A stretch of 64,000 nucleotides of DNA from Solanum dulcamara (lineage: Eukaryota; Streptophyta; Magnoliopsida; Solanales; Solanaceae), in the NCBI RefSeq assembly GCF_947179165.1, contig NC_077238.1, forward strand, positions 75,941,257 through 76,005,256. Reading direction: 5' to 3'. The translations under genes were made by a program, and so were the position numbers. Under the pieces are notes generated by a model. It was not told where the DNA came from. It ran no database searches and saw only the letters and a list, made by a program, of their open reading frames with translations. Every line of letters begins with the position of its first letter. Positions within the stretch are counted from its first letter, which is position 1. Of this stretch, positions 1 to 12,167 are shown piece by piece.

Positions 1-849
1 ATATAGATAACTCAAGAACTAAGTTTAATGGGATTGAAACTCAAACTCAAACTCATACTGACTCAACGAAGATGTAGGACACGAGGACGAACTCAGTCCA
101 ACGTTCTACATACCTTAAATGATGATTATTTGAGCAAAACTCAAAAAACTTGGTTAGATTGCTTGAACCCTAGCCTTTCTCCTCTCCAATTCTCGCTTTC
201 AAAATATTCTAAGTGTTAATTAGAGAAAAGCCTTATTGGGTACTGATAAGGGACTTATTTTAGTCCTAAAATGTGAGGATTTGGTTTGGAAAATATGGAA
301 AAAGACCAAACTACCCTCACTTAAAACTGACTCTGAGCCGCTACGGATCTTCTACGGGCCGCAGAAGACCCTTGTAGAACTAGTTTCTAAAAATTGGATC
401 TCACTCGTTTGGGTCTTGTTGGGTCTACGAGCCCTCTCTATGGGTCGTAGAACCTTTGACGGCTCGTAGCGATTGCTCGTGAGATCTCATTGAAGAATTA
501 GGGCTTGGGGACTACAAACCATTCTACATTTTGTAGAACTTATTAGGGTCGTAGGACCCTCTTATGGAATTCAGTGCACATTTCAGTAGCTACTGGAATG
601 TGATAAGGGTCTACGATTGACCCTACGGGTCATAAGGTTTTATACAGATTATTACTCTGATTCATAACGATGGTCTTGACAACTGAAAATTCTACAAAGC
701 GTTACGGGACCTTACAAGTCATCCCTACGGCTCGTAGAAGTTTCTATGGGTCGTAGGTGGAACCCGTGGTCTATTGATACAGTGAATTTTCTCAAATTTT
801 CTCGAGGCTCTCGAAATTGATCTAAGTTAGAATAGTATGGGGTGTTACA
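1..849. mobile_element. LTR fragment E (gypsy-type, B-related), right part
   Basis: The stretch ends in GGGGTGTTACA at 849, a typical gypsy LTR terminus, directly inside integrase code of the relic at 853-1276. Its first 240 bases resemble the middle of LTR B1 near 23430-23560 (a TTCTACATACC/CCTTACATACC segment). The part from about 242 recurs inverted at 36239-36424. It is rich in short CTACGGGTCGTAG-like words. The left end lies outside the window. Small ORFs here have no family resemblance and I do not call them genes. Confidence 0.6.
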
Positions 850-852
850 AAT

Positions 853-1276
853 TGTTACTTAGCAGGGGCTAAATTTCCCTTTCTTCCCAAATCTCGCAAC
901 ATGTTTCATGGGGTGAAATCCTCAAATATACCCAATCATTCACTTTAAACTATAAATCTCTTCGCCTAACATTAGTGTAGGACTTTTGTCGACTTTGTGC
1001 GATTTTCAACCTTTCTTGGATGATCTTCACTTTCTCTATAGCTTGGCGAACCATGTCTTGCCCTATCAACTCAAACTCACCTACTTCAAACCAACCAATT
1101 AGTGATCTACATCTCCGCCCATAAAATGCCTCACAAGGAGCCATTTGAACACTTGAGTGATAATTGTTATTATACGCAAACTCTATAAGAAGCAAGTGGT
1201 GATCCCAATTACCTTTGAAATTATTGACACAATCTCTTAGCATGTCCTCTAGATTTTGAATCGTACGCTCTTAGAC
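853..1276 (-). pseudogene. Ty3/gypsy integrase C-terminal relic (element D)
   Basis: Read on the minus strand this is the end of a gypsy integrase. It has the ERTIQNLEDMLRDCV stretch, the LIEFAYNNNYHSS motif, a GRRCRSLIGWFEVGE stretch and QERLKIAQSRQKSY, all standard in plant gypsy integrases. Further downstream a degenerate RFGKKGKFSP segment is cut by LTR E near 850. Upstream, the catalytic core is missing because the relic stops at the insertion of element A. Stop codons occur at both edges, so it is dead. The matching N-terminal side of the same kind of element (RNase H-integrase linker) reappears at 36427-36640, to the right of element A. Confidence 0.8.
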
Positions 1277-3005
1277 TGTCATAATCCCCAACCCGCTGTG
1301 ACTGACACCCACATTAACCCTTCGATAGAAGAACTATTACTACAGCCTAACTGACAACAATAACAAGATATAAATAATTTTAAATATACGAAAGCAGATT
1401 TAATCAACAAAACATAGGTTGAGTTCCCAAAAGCTCAGAATTATCTAGTTATCAACCCAAATATGCAAACAATTATCCTAGGAACTGAAAGTCAATTGTA
1501 CCAAAACTCTAAACAACTAAAAACTCTAGAAAGGGACGCAACCCCGAAAGAAACATAATAGTGTGTAAAGTCTAAGTCCCGAAAGAAGGACTAGGAAAAC
1601 ATGAGAGTCCACGAAAGCCTGAAAGAGACAGCTCACCCTTGAACTCAAACACTATCACTCCTCTAAGTGAGGTCTCTCCGTATCCAGCTGAATATGCCTT
1701 GTACTCAACACAGACTGAGCAAGTGTAGTATCAGTACACAAAATCAATAGTGTACTGGTAGGATCACGCGGCTAGCCAATAAGAGAGATATGGATAAGTA
1801 AACCCCACACAATAAGCATATATATACAGATTAACTTAACCATTTTCATCTCCAATAGTACTCAACAAGATCATAGTTCATTAATCCCAATATCATGAAA
1901 TTTCATATAAGGGTCCTCTCATGGGACCTGTAAACACTTATTTTGTGTTGGATTGTGACACCCGATCTAATGTTTATGTTAGAATGTAACAACCGATTCA
2001 AATATATGTCGAAACGTGACACCCGATCCAATTATATGTCAGAACGTGACACTCGATCCAAATATACAAAGCAATCACAATTTACCAACAATAGTCAATA
2101 TTATATCACCAAGAACAGGTTCATCATAAAACATGCCAGTAATGATCATTTCACATAGTTCATAACATGCTTCCCTATTCATATACATATATGCATACAA
2201 TGAAGTAATTTAGCAAGTACATGAAACACCTATGGAAAACAAAACCATAACCTACCTTTAATTAGAGCTTCAACAACTCTAAGATGCAAGAGCTTTTCCT
2301 TTTCAAATTCGTTCCGCTTGTTCTTGATCTAAAAATAGTAAATACATACAAAAGATCAACATAATAGTCTACTTTACTTGAATTATTGTATAATTCCCCT
2401 CCTAAACCAACCCACGATCCTAATCCCACCTAGAGATAATTTCCACCATTACCCATAGGCCAAAACCCTCCCCCAATGATCACCCACCATACTTCATGGG
2501 TTCTAAAATTCAAATTATGAGTTTAGGGAGTAGAAATCTTATCTTTTAAGTGGAAATTCATGGAAAAGTGATAAAAAGTGCCCTGGGTCGCCTCCTAACA
2601 TCTTATGAACAGTTTCTGGGTTTTTACCCCATAATAAGTCGCGACTATTCCACCACAGCGGGACCATCCCACTCTGGCGGGTTACACGGAAATAGAGAGC
2701 TCAGAACTTCATCTCCAAACTCCCATTTCACAGCACACCCTCATCTCATGATATCTTAAATCATACCTTTCACGCTAAATCAAATTTTGAGAGTTTTACT
2801 CACCCAAATGCAATTCTGTGAATTTGTAAATGCTCCGTATCATATTGGATATTAGCTAATTTAATCGAATCACCGATTCAATCCCCCACTATCACCAGGT
2901 CACCCTAGACCTCTTTTGACTCAGGATTCATCCAAGTCTGGCTTAAGCTAAAAAAAATTGAAGTTACTATCAGAAGTTTTCTGATCCAAATTCCTTCCCC
3001 ACTGG
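1277..3005 (-). mobile_element. Element A left (3') LTR, main part
   Basis: Begins TGTCATAATCCCCAACCCGC and aligns by eye to 34562-36233 and to 61077-62842. The last 32 bases of this LTR lie beyond LTR B1, at 24386-24417, where it ends GTTATA instead of GTTACA. It contains a short tandem repeat near 1955-2070. Compared with the right copy it keeps about 130 bases (around 1470-1600) that the right LTR has lost. Confidence 0.8.
1955..2070. repeat. Tandem repeat of about 32 bp inside LTR A
   Basis: About four imperfect units built on GTGACACCCGATCCAAATAT followed by ATGTCGGAAC. The same array occurs in the other two family-A LTRs at 35105-35222 and 61757-61868, so it is a family feature and not a local accident. 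Confidence 0.75.
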
Positions 3006-3434
3006 TGTCACGCCCGGGAGGGTACCCTAGATGTGGCCGGCACTCAGAAACCATTACTGGCTCCTAAGCAAACCACTTGGCGTAGTCATACATCCGTTTA
3101 TTCATTTAATCAACGGAAGTGTTACAATAAAGAGACATTTAGGTGTGCAAATCCAATCAACAATCTAACTCAAGGAAGAAAGGCCATAGGCCAACAAATC
3201 AAATTCTAATCTATGTTATGAGAATTGTCTGACAATAACAATTCAAAGAATAGACATACTCAATCAACCCCTCACTCTAGTCTCTGAATCCTCTATCAAC
3301 TGTCTAAGTAGTGCCAATGACAGGCTAATGGCTACCTCAAATCAAAATGAAAAGACTAAACTCAAAGTGGGAATAACATAAGTGGTATCCTCCGAATGTA
3401 GGGGAGGACTTACAGATCAGCTGAATGTGAACAG

Positions 3435-4205
3435 TGGTATGTCGGAAAAAAGATGGTTTAAAAATTAATTTCAACTTTATAGAGAAAAAAATAATTTTAA
3501 TAATAGAAGAGTCGCCACTTAATTTTTTTAAAGAAATTAAGAAAATTAATTTAAAAGACCCTAACAGATTTAAGTCTTAAAAATTTAGAGAAAAATGTAC
3601 GAGGTTCATGTTACTATTTTAAGAAGGTTTTAGCACTTAAAATAGACGCTAACATGCAGTTGTCCGACGATATGAAAATTATTTGATTAATTTTGAGAAA
3701 ATGTGTTTTAACAATAATTGAAGCATTAAACAATTTGAAAGAAATATAAATTTTAAAATATTTAGGATAATTTATAAGAGTAATAGACTTGGTATAAAAA
3801 TAATTAAATAAAAAAGGAATAATTTAAAGAAGTTATTTAAACGAAACAAACGATCATAAAAATGGTTTTTCTTCAAAGGATTGAATTAAGTTAAACTAAA
3901 TAATTAATACATGATAAATTAATATTATTAACTAATTAAATAAGAGTAAAGACAAACAAAATAATAGAAATTAGTGATGCCATAAAATAAATCATTATGA
4001 TTTTTTAAAATATTAAACTACCAAAATATATACAAAAGATTATTCAAGAGTAGGCAGGACAAAAATATTTATGTACTCATATTCTTCGGATCAGCGCCAT
4101 CTTGTTAATCGAAAGACAAAAATATAATTTTTTATCATTTTTCTACTCGGATCGACTTCCATCATTTCCGAATGACCTATCTACCCCTACCCCTCTTAAG
4201 TTTTG
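3435..4205 (-). mobile_element. Element G left LTR, truncated
   Basis: Aligns by eye to 6322-6971 and 8204-8320, starting at GTCGGAAAAAAGATGG against GTCAGAAAAAAGACGG and running to the CTATCTACCCCTACCC segment. It then joins directly to RT code near 4206. Most of the LTR and the RNase H and integrase region are missing at this joint, implying one large deletion. Confidence 0.7.
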
Positions 4206-6318
4206 TTTTCTTTAAGTGAGTCAAATGATGACATCAGCCACGTAAACTTCAATTTCCTTGTGAATCATATCATTAAAAATAATCGTAATGGCTCTCATGT
4301 AAGTGGCCCCAGCATTCTTGAGACCAAATGGTATTACTCTATAATGATACACACCCCACGGTATGATGAAAGTTGTCTTTTCAGCATTTTCTTCATTCAT
4401 TAGAATCTGGTGATAACCCGCGTAGCAATCCACGAACGACTGCATCTCATGCTTGGCACAATTATCAATGAGAATGTGGATATTTGGTATTGGAAAGTTA
4501 TCTTTAGGGCTAGCTTTGTTCAGATCTCTATAATCAACACAGATTATGATCTTGCCATCCTTCTTAAGAACTGGAACAATGTTGGCTAACCAAGTCGGAT
4601 ACTGTGTTACTTCCACAACTCTGGATTGAATTTGCTTGGTAACCTCTTCTTTGATCCTCAAACTCAAATCCGACTTAAATTTTCGAGTCTTTTGTTTTAC
4701 TGGACTACAATTTGGATTGATCGACAATTTATGAGACACGATGTCTATACTCAAACCTAACACATCATCATAAGACTAGGCAAATTAGTCAATGTACTCT
4801 CTAAGAAAACTGATAAGTTCCTTCCTCTGAGCTTTTGTTAAATGGACATTGATTCTGGTTTCCTTGATACACTCATCATCTCCTAGATTCACAGCCTCAG
4901 TTTCCTCTTGATTTGGATTGTATTGCTCCTCAAATTGTTTCAATCCCTCAGTGAGGTGTTAGGGTATCGTAGCCTCTTCATCATAATCCTCGAACTCATC
5001 CCATCTGTCTTATTTTGTTCATTTAGCTTGTGACATGACATGATATTGACAGGTTTTAAGTTATTTTTACTGAAATCATAAGCAAACAAAGTCAGATAAG
5101 TAAAATATAGACCAATAAGCAAATGATAAGTAAATTTCACAATAAAAGAGGTCTTCATTTAAATCAAAATAAATACAAATTTTGGCCATGATCGTGGGTC
5201 AATATGCCTTTTTTCAAACATCACAAAGGTAATTTAAAGCATAACCAAATAGAAACAACATAAAGGGTAGTTCTCGGGCCTCCTCCAGACTACCACCGAT
5301 TTAAAAGTAAGTAGATAATATGTCTTTATCTACCAAGATGAGTGAGGGGCTAAGAGAGGGGTGTACATCCAATTAGATAATTTCTCCTCTGGCTCAACAT
5401 CACGGATGCCCGATGTCCCTGTTTTTCCCTCCAAGATTGTGTCAACTTCCTCAAAAAGATTCTAGATTCCTTTTCCAAAATCGCCATCGTTGACATGTTC
5501 CCACATGGGAAATGACAAATACAAGTGAGGTATTGGCCTAGACAACACCCGATCAACACTCCTGCTTGTCACATTTATCTCTTCTTCTTCTGTGGGGACA
5601 TATCCCAAACCATACTTCAATCCTCTATCGAGAATCTAAATAGGCTCGATGATTCCTTGTAAATGCTTCTCCAATCTGAATCCTAGCTCAAAACCAATTC
5701 GGAGCATGACAATGGCTATCATTTTATGGATAGAAGGCATATGAGGCTGTGGATCTAAATCATCGCTAGTGGCATTTACCAGCCCCACTGTGCAGAAGTC
5801 GATACCTCTAGTAATATCATCAATAATTGGCGTGCAACCGTTTGAATGACTTCCTTCACCATAAATAACGACCTCACGGTCATTCTTCACGAACTTTATC
5901 TTCTGATGGAGAGTAGAGGGCACGTCTCCATCCATATGGATCCATGGTCTTCCTAATAGTAGGTTGTAGCTGGTGGTGATGTCCATCACCTGACACTCTA
6001 CAACGAAATTAGTAGGACCTACCTGAATACCCAAGTTCACAGCTCCTAATGTATCTCTTTGACCCCCATCGAAAGCTCTAACCTTAACTTGGTTCTGTCG
6101 GACTTTTCCCAAATCAAAGTTCAACTGTTTTAGAGTCGACAAAGGACAAATGTTAAGACTCAATTCATCATCGATCAATACATGATTCATGATCTTATCC
6201 CGACACTTAATAGTGACTTGAAGAGCTTTGTTATGCATCACACCTTCAAGAGGCAACTCTTCATCGCTAAAACTGATGCGGTGTCCTTGAACAACTCGAC
6301 TCACCATAGCAGCCACAT
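4206..6318 (-). pseudogene. Tat/Ogre-type gypsy protease and reverse transcriptase relic
   Basis: Reading leftward, 6316-5636 encodes a retropepsin region (VRAFDGGQRDTLGAVNLG, SYNLLLGRPWIHMDG, PSTLHQKIKFV). The active-site area reads LIDDELSLN, not a D-T/N-G-S type motif, so catalysis is doubtful. The linker to RT continues through 5630-4770 in fragments. The RT half (4763-4221) shows VPVLKKDGKIIICVDYRDLN, the DNFPIPNIHILID stretch and IPFGLKNAGATYMRA, all typical of the Tat lineage. It ends at a degraded YVADVII where family members have YVDDM. Frameshifts and stops lie near 4960, 5340 and 5635. In a live element this would process the polyprotein and copy the RNA; here it is a relic without gag or integrase. 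Confidence 0.8.
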
Positions 6319-6972
6319 TTCTGTTATGTCAGAAAAAAGACGGTTTAAAAATCAATTTCAATTTTATAGAGAAAAAAACAATTTTAATAATAGAAGAGTC
6401 GCCACTTAATGTTTTAAAGAAATTAAGAAAATTTAATTTTAAAGACCCTAACAAATTTAAGTCTTAAAAATTTAGAAAAAAAGGTATGAGGTTCATATTA
6501 CTATTTTAAGAAGGTTTTAGCACTTAAAATAGCCGCTAACATGCGGTTGTCTGATGATTTGAAAATTATTTGACTAACTTTGGAAAAATATGTTTTAACA
6601 ATAATTGAAGCATTAAACAATTTGAAAAAAATATAAATTTTAAAATATTTAGGATAATTTATAAGCATAATAGACTTGGTATAAAAATAATTAAATAAAA
6701 GAGGGATAATTTAAATAAGTCATTTAAATGAACAAACGATCATAAAAAAATGGTTTCTCTTCAAGGGATTTAATTAAGTTAAACTAAACAATTAATGTTA
6801 GAATTAATATAGGATAAATAAATATTATTAACTAATTAAATAAGAGTAAAGACAAACGAAATAATAGAAATTAGTGATGCCTAAAAGAAATCATTATGAT
6901 TTTTTAAAATATTAAACTACCCCAAATATATACAAAAAATTATTCAAGAGTAGGCAGGGAAAAATATTTATG

Positions 6973-8083
6973 TTTCAGTGAGACACCTCATGAGGTTGGT
7001 GCGGAAGTTATGCTTGGTGACCAGACCATCCAAAAGAAAGGTAGTTTCAAGTACCTTGGGTCTATAATGCAAGGCAGCGGGGAGATTGACGACGATGTCA
7101 CACATCGTATTGGGGCAGGGTGGATGAAATGGAGGCTCGCTTCCGGGGTGCTCTGTGATAAGAAGGTGCCACCACAACTTAAGGGCAAGTTTTACAAAGT
7201 GGTTGTTAGACCGGCTATGTTATATGGGGCAGAGTGTTGGCCAATTAAGGTCTCTCACGTTCAAAAGATGAAAGTAGCCGAGATGAGAATGTTGAGATGG
7301 ATGTGTGGGCATATCAGGAGCGACAGGATTAGAAATGAGGCTATTCGGGACAAGGTAGGAGTGGCCTCAGTGGAAGACAAGATGCGGGAAATGTGACTTA
7401 GGTGGTTTGGGCATGTGAAGAGAAGAGACACAGATGCCCTAGTGAGGAGGTATGAAAGGTTGGCCATGGATGGTTTCAGAAGAGGTAGGGGTAGGCCAAA
7501 GAAATATTGGGGAGATGTGATTAGACAAGACATGGCGCAGTTACAGCTTACCGAGGACATGACCTTAGATAGGAGTGTGTGGAGGACCCACATTAGGGTA
7601 GAAGGCTAGTACATAGTCGCGTTATCCTCCCCTATTAGTAGGCGCATTTGCGCACTATAATTTCCTTTGTGGAGGACTCAGATTAGGATAAAAGACTAGG
7701 TGATTCATCCTTTGCACCATAGTAGTTGTAGTTCTGCTCATTGTTTATTGCCTTTTGATTTCTGCATTGTATTGCTGTTTATAGTTGTGGCGCCGTTGTA
7801 CTTTGACTGTCTTATATATCTTATCTTATCTTATTTATTTATAGTAGTTAATACCTTTTTCTTCCCGTACCACTCTACCACGACTTTCTGTTTTTGCTAT
7901 TCCTATTTTCATCTTGTTTTCTATATGCTTGCTCCTATCTGACCTTTTATCTTGTCCTCTCTTAAAGTCGAGGGTCTTTCGGAAATAACCACCCTACCTT
8001 TCAAGGTGGGGGTTAGGTCTGCGTACACTCTACCCTCCTCAGACCCCACATTATGAAATTATAATGGGTTTGTTGTTGTTGTA
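6973..8083 (+). mobile_element. 5'-truncated RTE-type LINE
   Basis: The insert splits the G LTR between AATATTTATG and TATTCTTC, as seen by comparison with the left LTR at 4068-4090. It carries the last part of a LINE reverse-transcriptase ORF, then a 3' UTR with CTGCGTACACTCTACCCTCC and a tail of GTTGTTGTT. That tail is typical of nightshade RTE LINEs. The 5' end is missing, as is usual for target-primed insertion. I could not define its TSD. Confidence 0.8.
6974..7609 (+). pseudogene. LINE reverse-transcriptase C-terminal fragment
   Basis: The frame reads [20 protein letters not shown], then [73 protein letters not shown] and [15 protein letters not shown]. This is the conserved C-terminal part of plant RTE-type RT proteins, after the catalytic core. 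One in-frame TGA (7394-7396) replaces the usual ARLRW context. The frame is otherwise open to the natural stop at 7607-7609. The catalytic RT and endonuclease domains are absent, so it has no activity. Confidence 0.85.
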
Positions 8084-8204
8084 TATTCTTCAAAATGCAG
8101 GATAAGGTTGTGTACAATAGACCCTTGTGGTCAGGCCCTTCCCCGGATCCTGCACATAGCGGGAGCCTTAGTGCACCAGATTGCCTTTTTTTTTATTCTT
8201 CAAA
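8084..8204 (+). mobile_element. 5'-truncated nightshade SINE with 11-bp TSD
   Basis: The body 8095-8193 contains ACAATAGACCCTTGTGGTCA, then CCCTTCCCCGGATCCTG and GCGGGAGCCTTAGTGCACC, ending in a T-run. This is the 3' region of a tRNA-derived SINE family common in nightshades. TATTCTTCAAA flanks it at 8084-8094 and 8194-8204. The tRNA-like 5' half with pol III boxes is missing. Confidence 0.75.
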
Positions 8205-8719
8205 TCAACGCCGACTTGTTAATCAGAAGACAAAAATATAGTGTTTTGTCATTTTCTGCTCGGATCGATTTCCATCATTTCTGAAGGGCCTATCTACCCC
8301 TACCCTCCTAAGTTTATTTATTATTATAATCCTAAAGCGATCTAAAAGAAATAATAAAAACTAACGTCCTAAAAGGTGTCTAACGTCCCAACTTATTATC
8401 CAAGAGGCATTGGGCGTACTATTAGAGTAGGTTTTAGACTAAAGAAAATATAGGCATCCTAATTAGACAAATCGTCAAACAAAACAGATAGGACAAGCAG
8501 TCAACACATAAAATCTCAAGTAAGCCTCTAGATTAATTAATTAGCATTCTTGAAAATACAGATAAATAGTGGAAAGTCATAAAAATTACCATATGTGCAT
8601 ACACAATCAGACGTATGTATCATAAATATAGAAACTTGAATAACATGGAGACAAATTTCATTATTTAGACATATGTGGGTAATTTCGATTACTAAGGTGA
8701 TTGTAATAGAAGAAGGCAT

Positions 8720-9530
8720 GCTTGACAGTTTTAGTTATTAACTAATAGTATTTATATAATCATATTAACATGTTTTAGTTAATAGCATGCTGAAAATTTA
8801 TTAAAATACCATAGATATGGTTTCTAAATATTATGTTGAAAATTTATTAAAATATAGACATGATTTTAAAAAATAGAATAACATAATAAATATGTATTAG
8901 AACCCTATAGGCATGGCTTCTAAACATAATATTATGAAAAATATTTATGAAGGCCTAATATCTATTTAATTGGCATGTTAGAATTATAATACCTATAAAC
9001 ATGATTGTTAAATGATAAAATATATTATAAATATTGTTAAGTCCCATGGACCTAATAGGCTCAAAATATTCTTACCGGCATGATTTCTATATTCTTGAAA
9101 TAATATTAAATCCTATAAACATGATATCTAAACAATTAATGTGTTGGGATTATTATATAAAACATACATACATGATTTCTATGTGAAAAATAATATCGTA
9201 AAAGTATTCATTACAACCGAATAACATGCTGAAAACATTAACAAGGTCTATGAATATGATACCAAATATTTAACTTGTTAGAATTATTATATAGTTCCTA
9301 TAGGCATGATTCCTATAGCATAGAAGTGATATTACGTAAGTTTACATGCTAGAAATTATTTATTAATGACATCTAGCTCAATTAGAAACTGTAACATGAT
9401 ATCAATAAGAATTAATATAGAAATTTATTTATTTTGATCCTACAGACATGGTAGTTATATGAATTTATATGCTGAAAATTAATCAATAGAGGCCTATAGA
9501 TATGATATCTAAAAGAAAAATTATAATACA
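8720..9530. repeat. Degenerate tandem-like array in G LTR
   Basis: A motif close to CCTATAGGCATGATTTCTAAA recurs about every 60-90 bases (for example near 8808, 8907, 8995, 9080, 9113, 9297, 9440 and 9490). It alternates with AT-rich words such as ATGTTAGAATTATTATA and GCTGAAAATTTATTA. The copies are too diverged to give a fixed period by eye. There is no coding potential. Confidence 0.6.
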
Positions 9531-11279
9531 AAATTGATCCTTGAACAAGTATTTTATAACATTATGACAGTTTAACTCCACTAAGACAAAAATAATTTGT
9601 TAATAAAACATGTAGCATATAAATCCCTCCCCTCTCTTAAGTAGTTCCCCAAGTAATTTCATTATATAGTATTGACAAATTTATTACAACTTAAATGAAA
9701 AAGTAAATAAAAAATAATATGAATAAACAAAGACATAAAACAAAGTAGTAGATTCTCCGACCCAAGCGAACTCTTCGCGTCTCGAACTTTGAAGTTCAAA
9801 TCCTGCTAAACTATAAAGAAGATACAAGCGGTTTACGAATAATATAGAGGTACATCATAATTATAATTATATTTCAACAGAACAAACAAAAAAGACAAAA
9901 ATATTTTAAAAATAATAAACTAACGTATAAAGAGAGGTTGGGACTAACCTGGATACTTTAGTTAGGAAGAATAAGTAAATAGAAATCTGAACTGTGATGC
10001 CAAGCTAGAAACAGAATATTAAAGTATGCTAGAAGCTCTTTTCTTTTTCTCTTTTTTTTGTTTGAGGTATTTTAAAAATATGAAGTAAAATGTTTTCTTT
10101 TCTTTTCTTTCTCTACTCTTGTGTTTTTGTTCTCGTCTTTTTCTCCCTTCTCTGTTTTTTGTCTCTCTCCCACTCTAATGAAGATGGGAGGTCTTCTTTT
10201 ATAATGATCAAAGCAATTATGAAGCAAGAAAATCAACAAGCCACTATTTTAGTAAGACTTTTTCTCGCAAAATAGTCAATAAGAGGAGCCCAAATTTCAA
10301 AATAATTATCAAATTTCAACAACAAAATCCCAAATCATTTCAACAACAAATCTGTCAAGATTTTTAAGAACCAAATCAATTATTGGTTTGGTCAAACTTA
10401 ATCAAGCTTTATTTCAAAATTTGGTGAAAAAGTCATGAAACACAATTAATATTGTCATAAAAGTCCAAATATCACGCCAAGAGGGACCTATTGTCAATAA
10501 TTATAGCAAAAATTATGCAACTCAATTTAGAAAAAGTAATTAATTATAGGCAGAAATAAAGCAATTTCATAATCAGAACAAGTGAGAATCCAAAGAAAAT
10601 CCGAATTAGAGTTGTTCAAATTTCAATATCATTTATATCAAATATATCTACTGTGAAAAGAGAACTTGATAAAATAATAAAAAAAGAACATCTTACCATA
10701 ATTATTTTCTAGAATCAAGTAATCAGAAAATTATACCACAATTAAACTTTTTTTGCTAATTTAAATATGCTACGAAATAACAAATTACCAACATTCTTTG
10801 TAAAAAATCAACACAAGGACTTTGAATAGACAATGCTAAGCATGTAAGGCTCAAAATTCAAAAGTAAATCATGAACAACACACTAATTAATACATTTAAA
10901 TGAATTAGAGGAAGCCGGATTTAAGCATAAGAAAGCAATATTAATAACAAATACATCATCGATAATGCCATAAGACAGATCACACAAATACTCAATACAT
11001 CAAAATTTTACACATAATGAATGAACCAAATCTATGAACCCGAAATTAGTGATTTTGGAGAACAATATAGAATTAAATAGATGTGTGACAATACACAGTT
11101 TAGAAGGACATTGACGGACAAATATCAACCAAAACTTCACAGTAAAATCAACCAACAATAAAAATCTTCTAATCAATAAACAGGGAACCAAAATTTGAAG
11201 TGATGGATTTTGAGATTGAAATGAACATACCCAGATGGATTTGTAAAGATCCGTCTTTGACAAACGACGAGCTTGACCT
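9531..11279. other. AT-rich G LTR sequence, no gene seen
   Basis: Non-coding, about two-thirds or more A+T, with poly-A and poly-T runs and a T/C-rich tract near 10030-10170. Short ORFs (10090-10275, 11000-11263) are low-complexity and match no family I recognise. A lone GTTCAAATCC word near 9797 resembles a tRNA B-box but has no cloverleaf around it. Confidence 0.5.
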
Positions 11280-12030
11280 CTAGTTTTTGATCAATCTAGC
11301 CATTTCAATGGAGATCGTCATCACTGTTGCTTCGGTCTAGAGCTCGCTGATGACTCGTCGGCTTCAATGGAGAAGAGCCTGCGACGTTAAGGAGCTGCTG
11401 TAGCGTGTTGGTATTGCTGATCCTGCGTTGCTCGCTGCAGCTGAAGGTTGCTGCTGGTGGCTGTCCCGCTGCTGGCTCGCTATTGGAAATGAGAGATGGA
11501 GATGGGTTTTTTTGATGGATCTCCATCGGAGCTCTACGATTCTCAAAGAGAAAGTATGGGCGGTTGTTGTTGATGAGTTGCTGGTTGCCGGTTGCCATCG
11601 ATGTTATTGCCACTGGTGGTTGCTGCTGCAGTGATGAGGGAGATAATGGTGGTGACGACGAGAGAGAGATAATGATGGTAGCGAGCAGTGACGTTAATGG
11701 AGGTTGTTCCCTGGTGGTTGTGTTCGCAGTTGCAGTTGTGCGTCGTGGCTTTTGCCTTTGTTGTGCGTCGTGGCTGCTGATGGTCTTCCATTGCAGCTAT
11801 TGATGCTACTGTTCGCTACTGCTGGAGGCTGATGTTGCTCCTGTCTTCTCCAAACAGCAGCTCGCGCGGAGTGCAGCCATGGTTACTGCATGTTGTAGCT
11901 GTTGGCACGATGGTGGTTCGCTGTGGAGGTTTGATCGACGGTGAAGAGGAAGACCAAGGGAGGGGAGGCAGCAGTGGTCTTCTCTTTTGAGAAGAAGAAG
12001 ACAAATAAATTAGGGTAAGGGAGGGTAGTA
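11280..12030. other. GC-richer CTG/GTT-rich island within G LTR
   Basis: Composition changes abruptly to GTTGCTG, GGTGG and GCTGCTG-rich sequence with open frames on both strands (for example minus 11305-11613, minus 11543-11791 and plus 11564-11803). The translations are low-complexity (Gln, Asn, Thr, Ser and Pro rich) and overlap each other, so I treat them as by-products of triplet-like repeats. In element orientation (minus) it would lie in the transcribed LTR or leader. Its function is unknown. Confidence 0.45.
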
Positions 12031-12167
12031 ACTAGAAATAGGGAAATAAAGAGGGATAAAATTGTGGCCATTGATTAAGATGTAATGGACGGTTGAGATT
12101 AAAATTGGGATTTACAATTAGACCACATTGAATTTAATTAGGCTAGAGTTGAAATGAGTAGGACTAT

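Noticed and set aside
28..469. Two plus-strand ORFs of 63 and 77 residues
   Set aside because: They lie in LTR sequence and resemble no protein. LTR family comparison explains the segment.
9750..9815. Possible tRNA gene or tRNA-derived SINE head (GTTCAAATCC word resembling a B-box)
   Set aside because: No matching acceptor stem, anticodon arm or A-box can be folded around it, and it lies inside LTR sequence.
11305..12004. Several overlapping ORFs of 60-102 residues on both strands
   Set aside because: They are low-complexity, mutually overlapping, lack family motifs, and follow from triplet-like composition.
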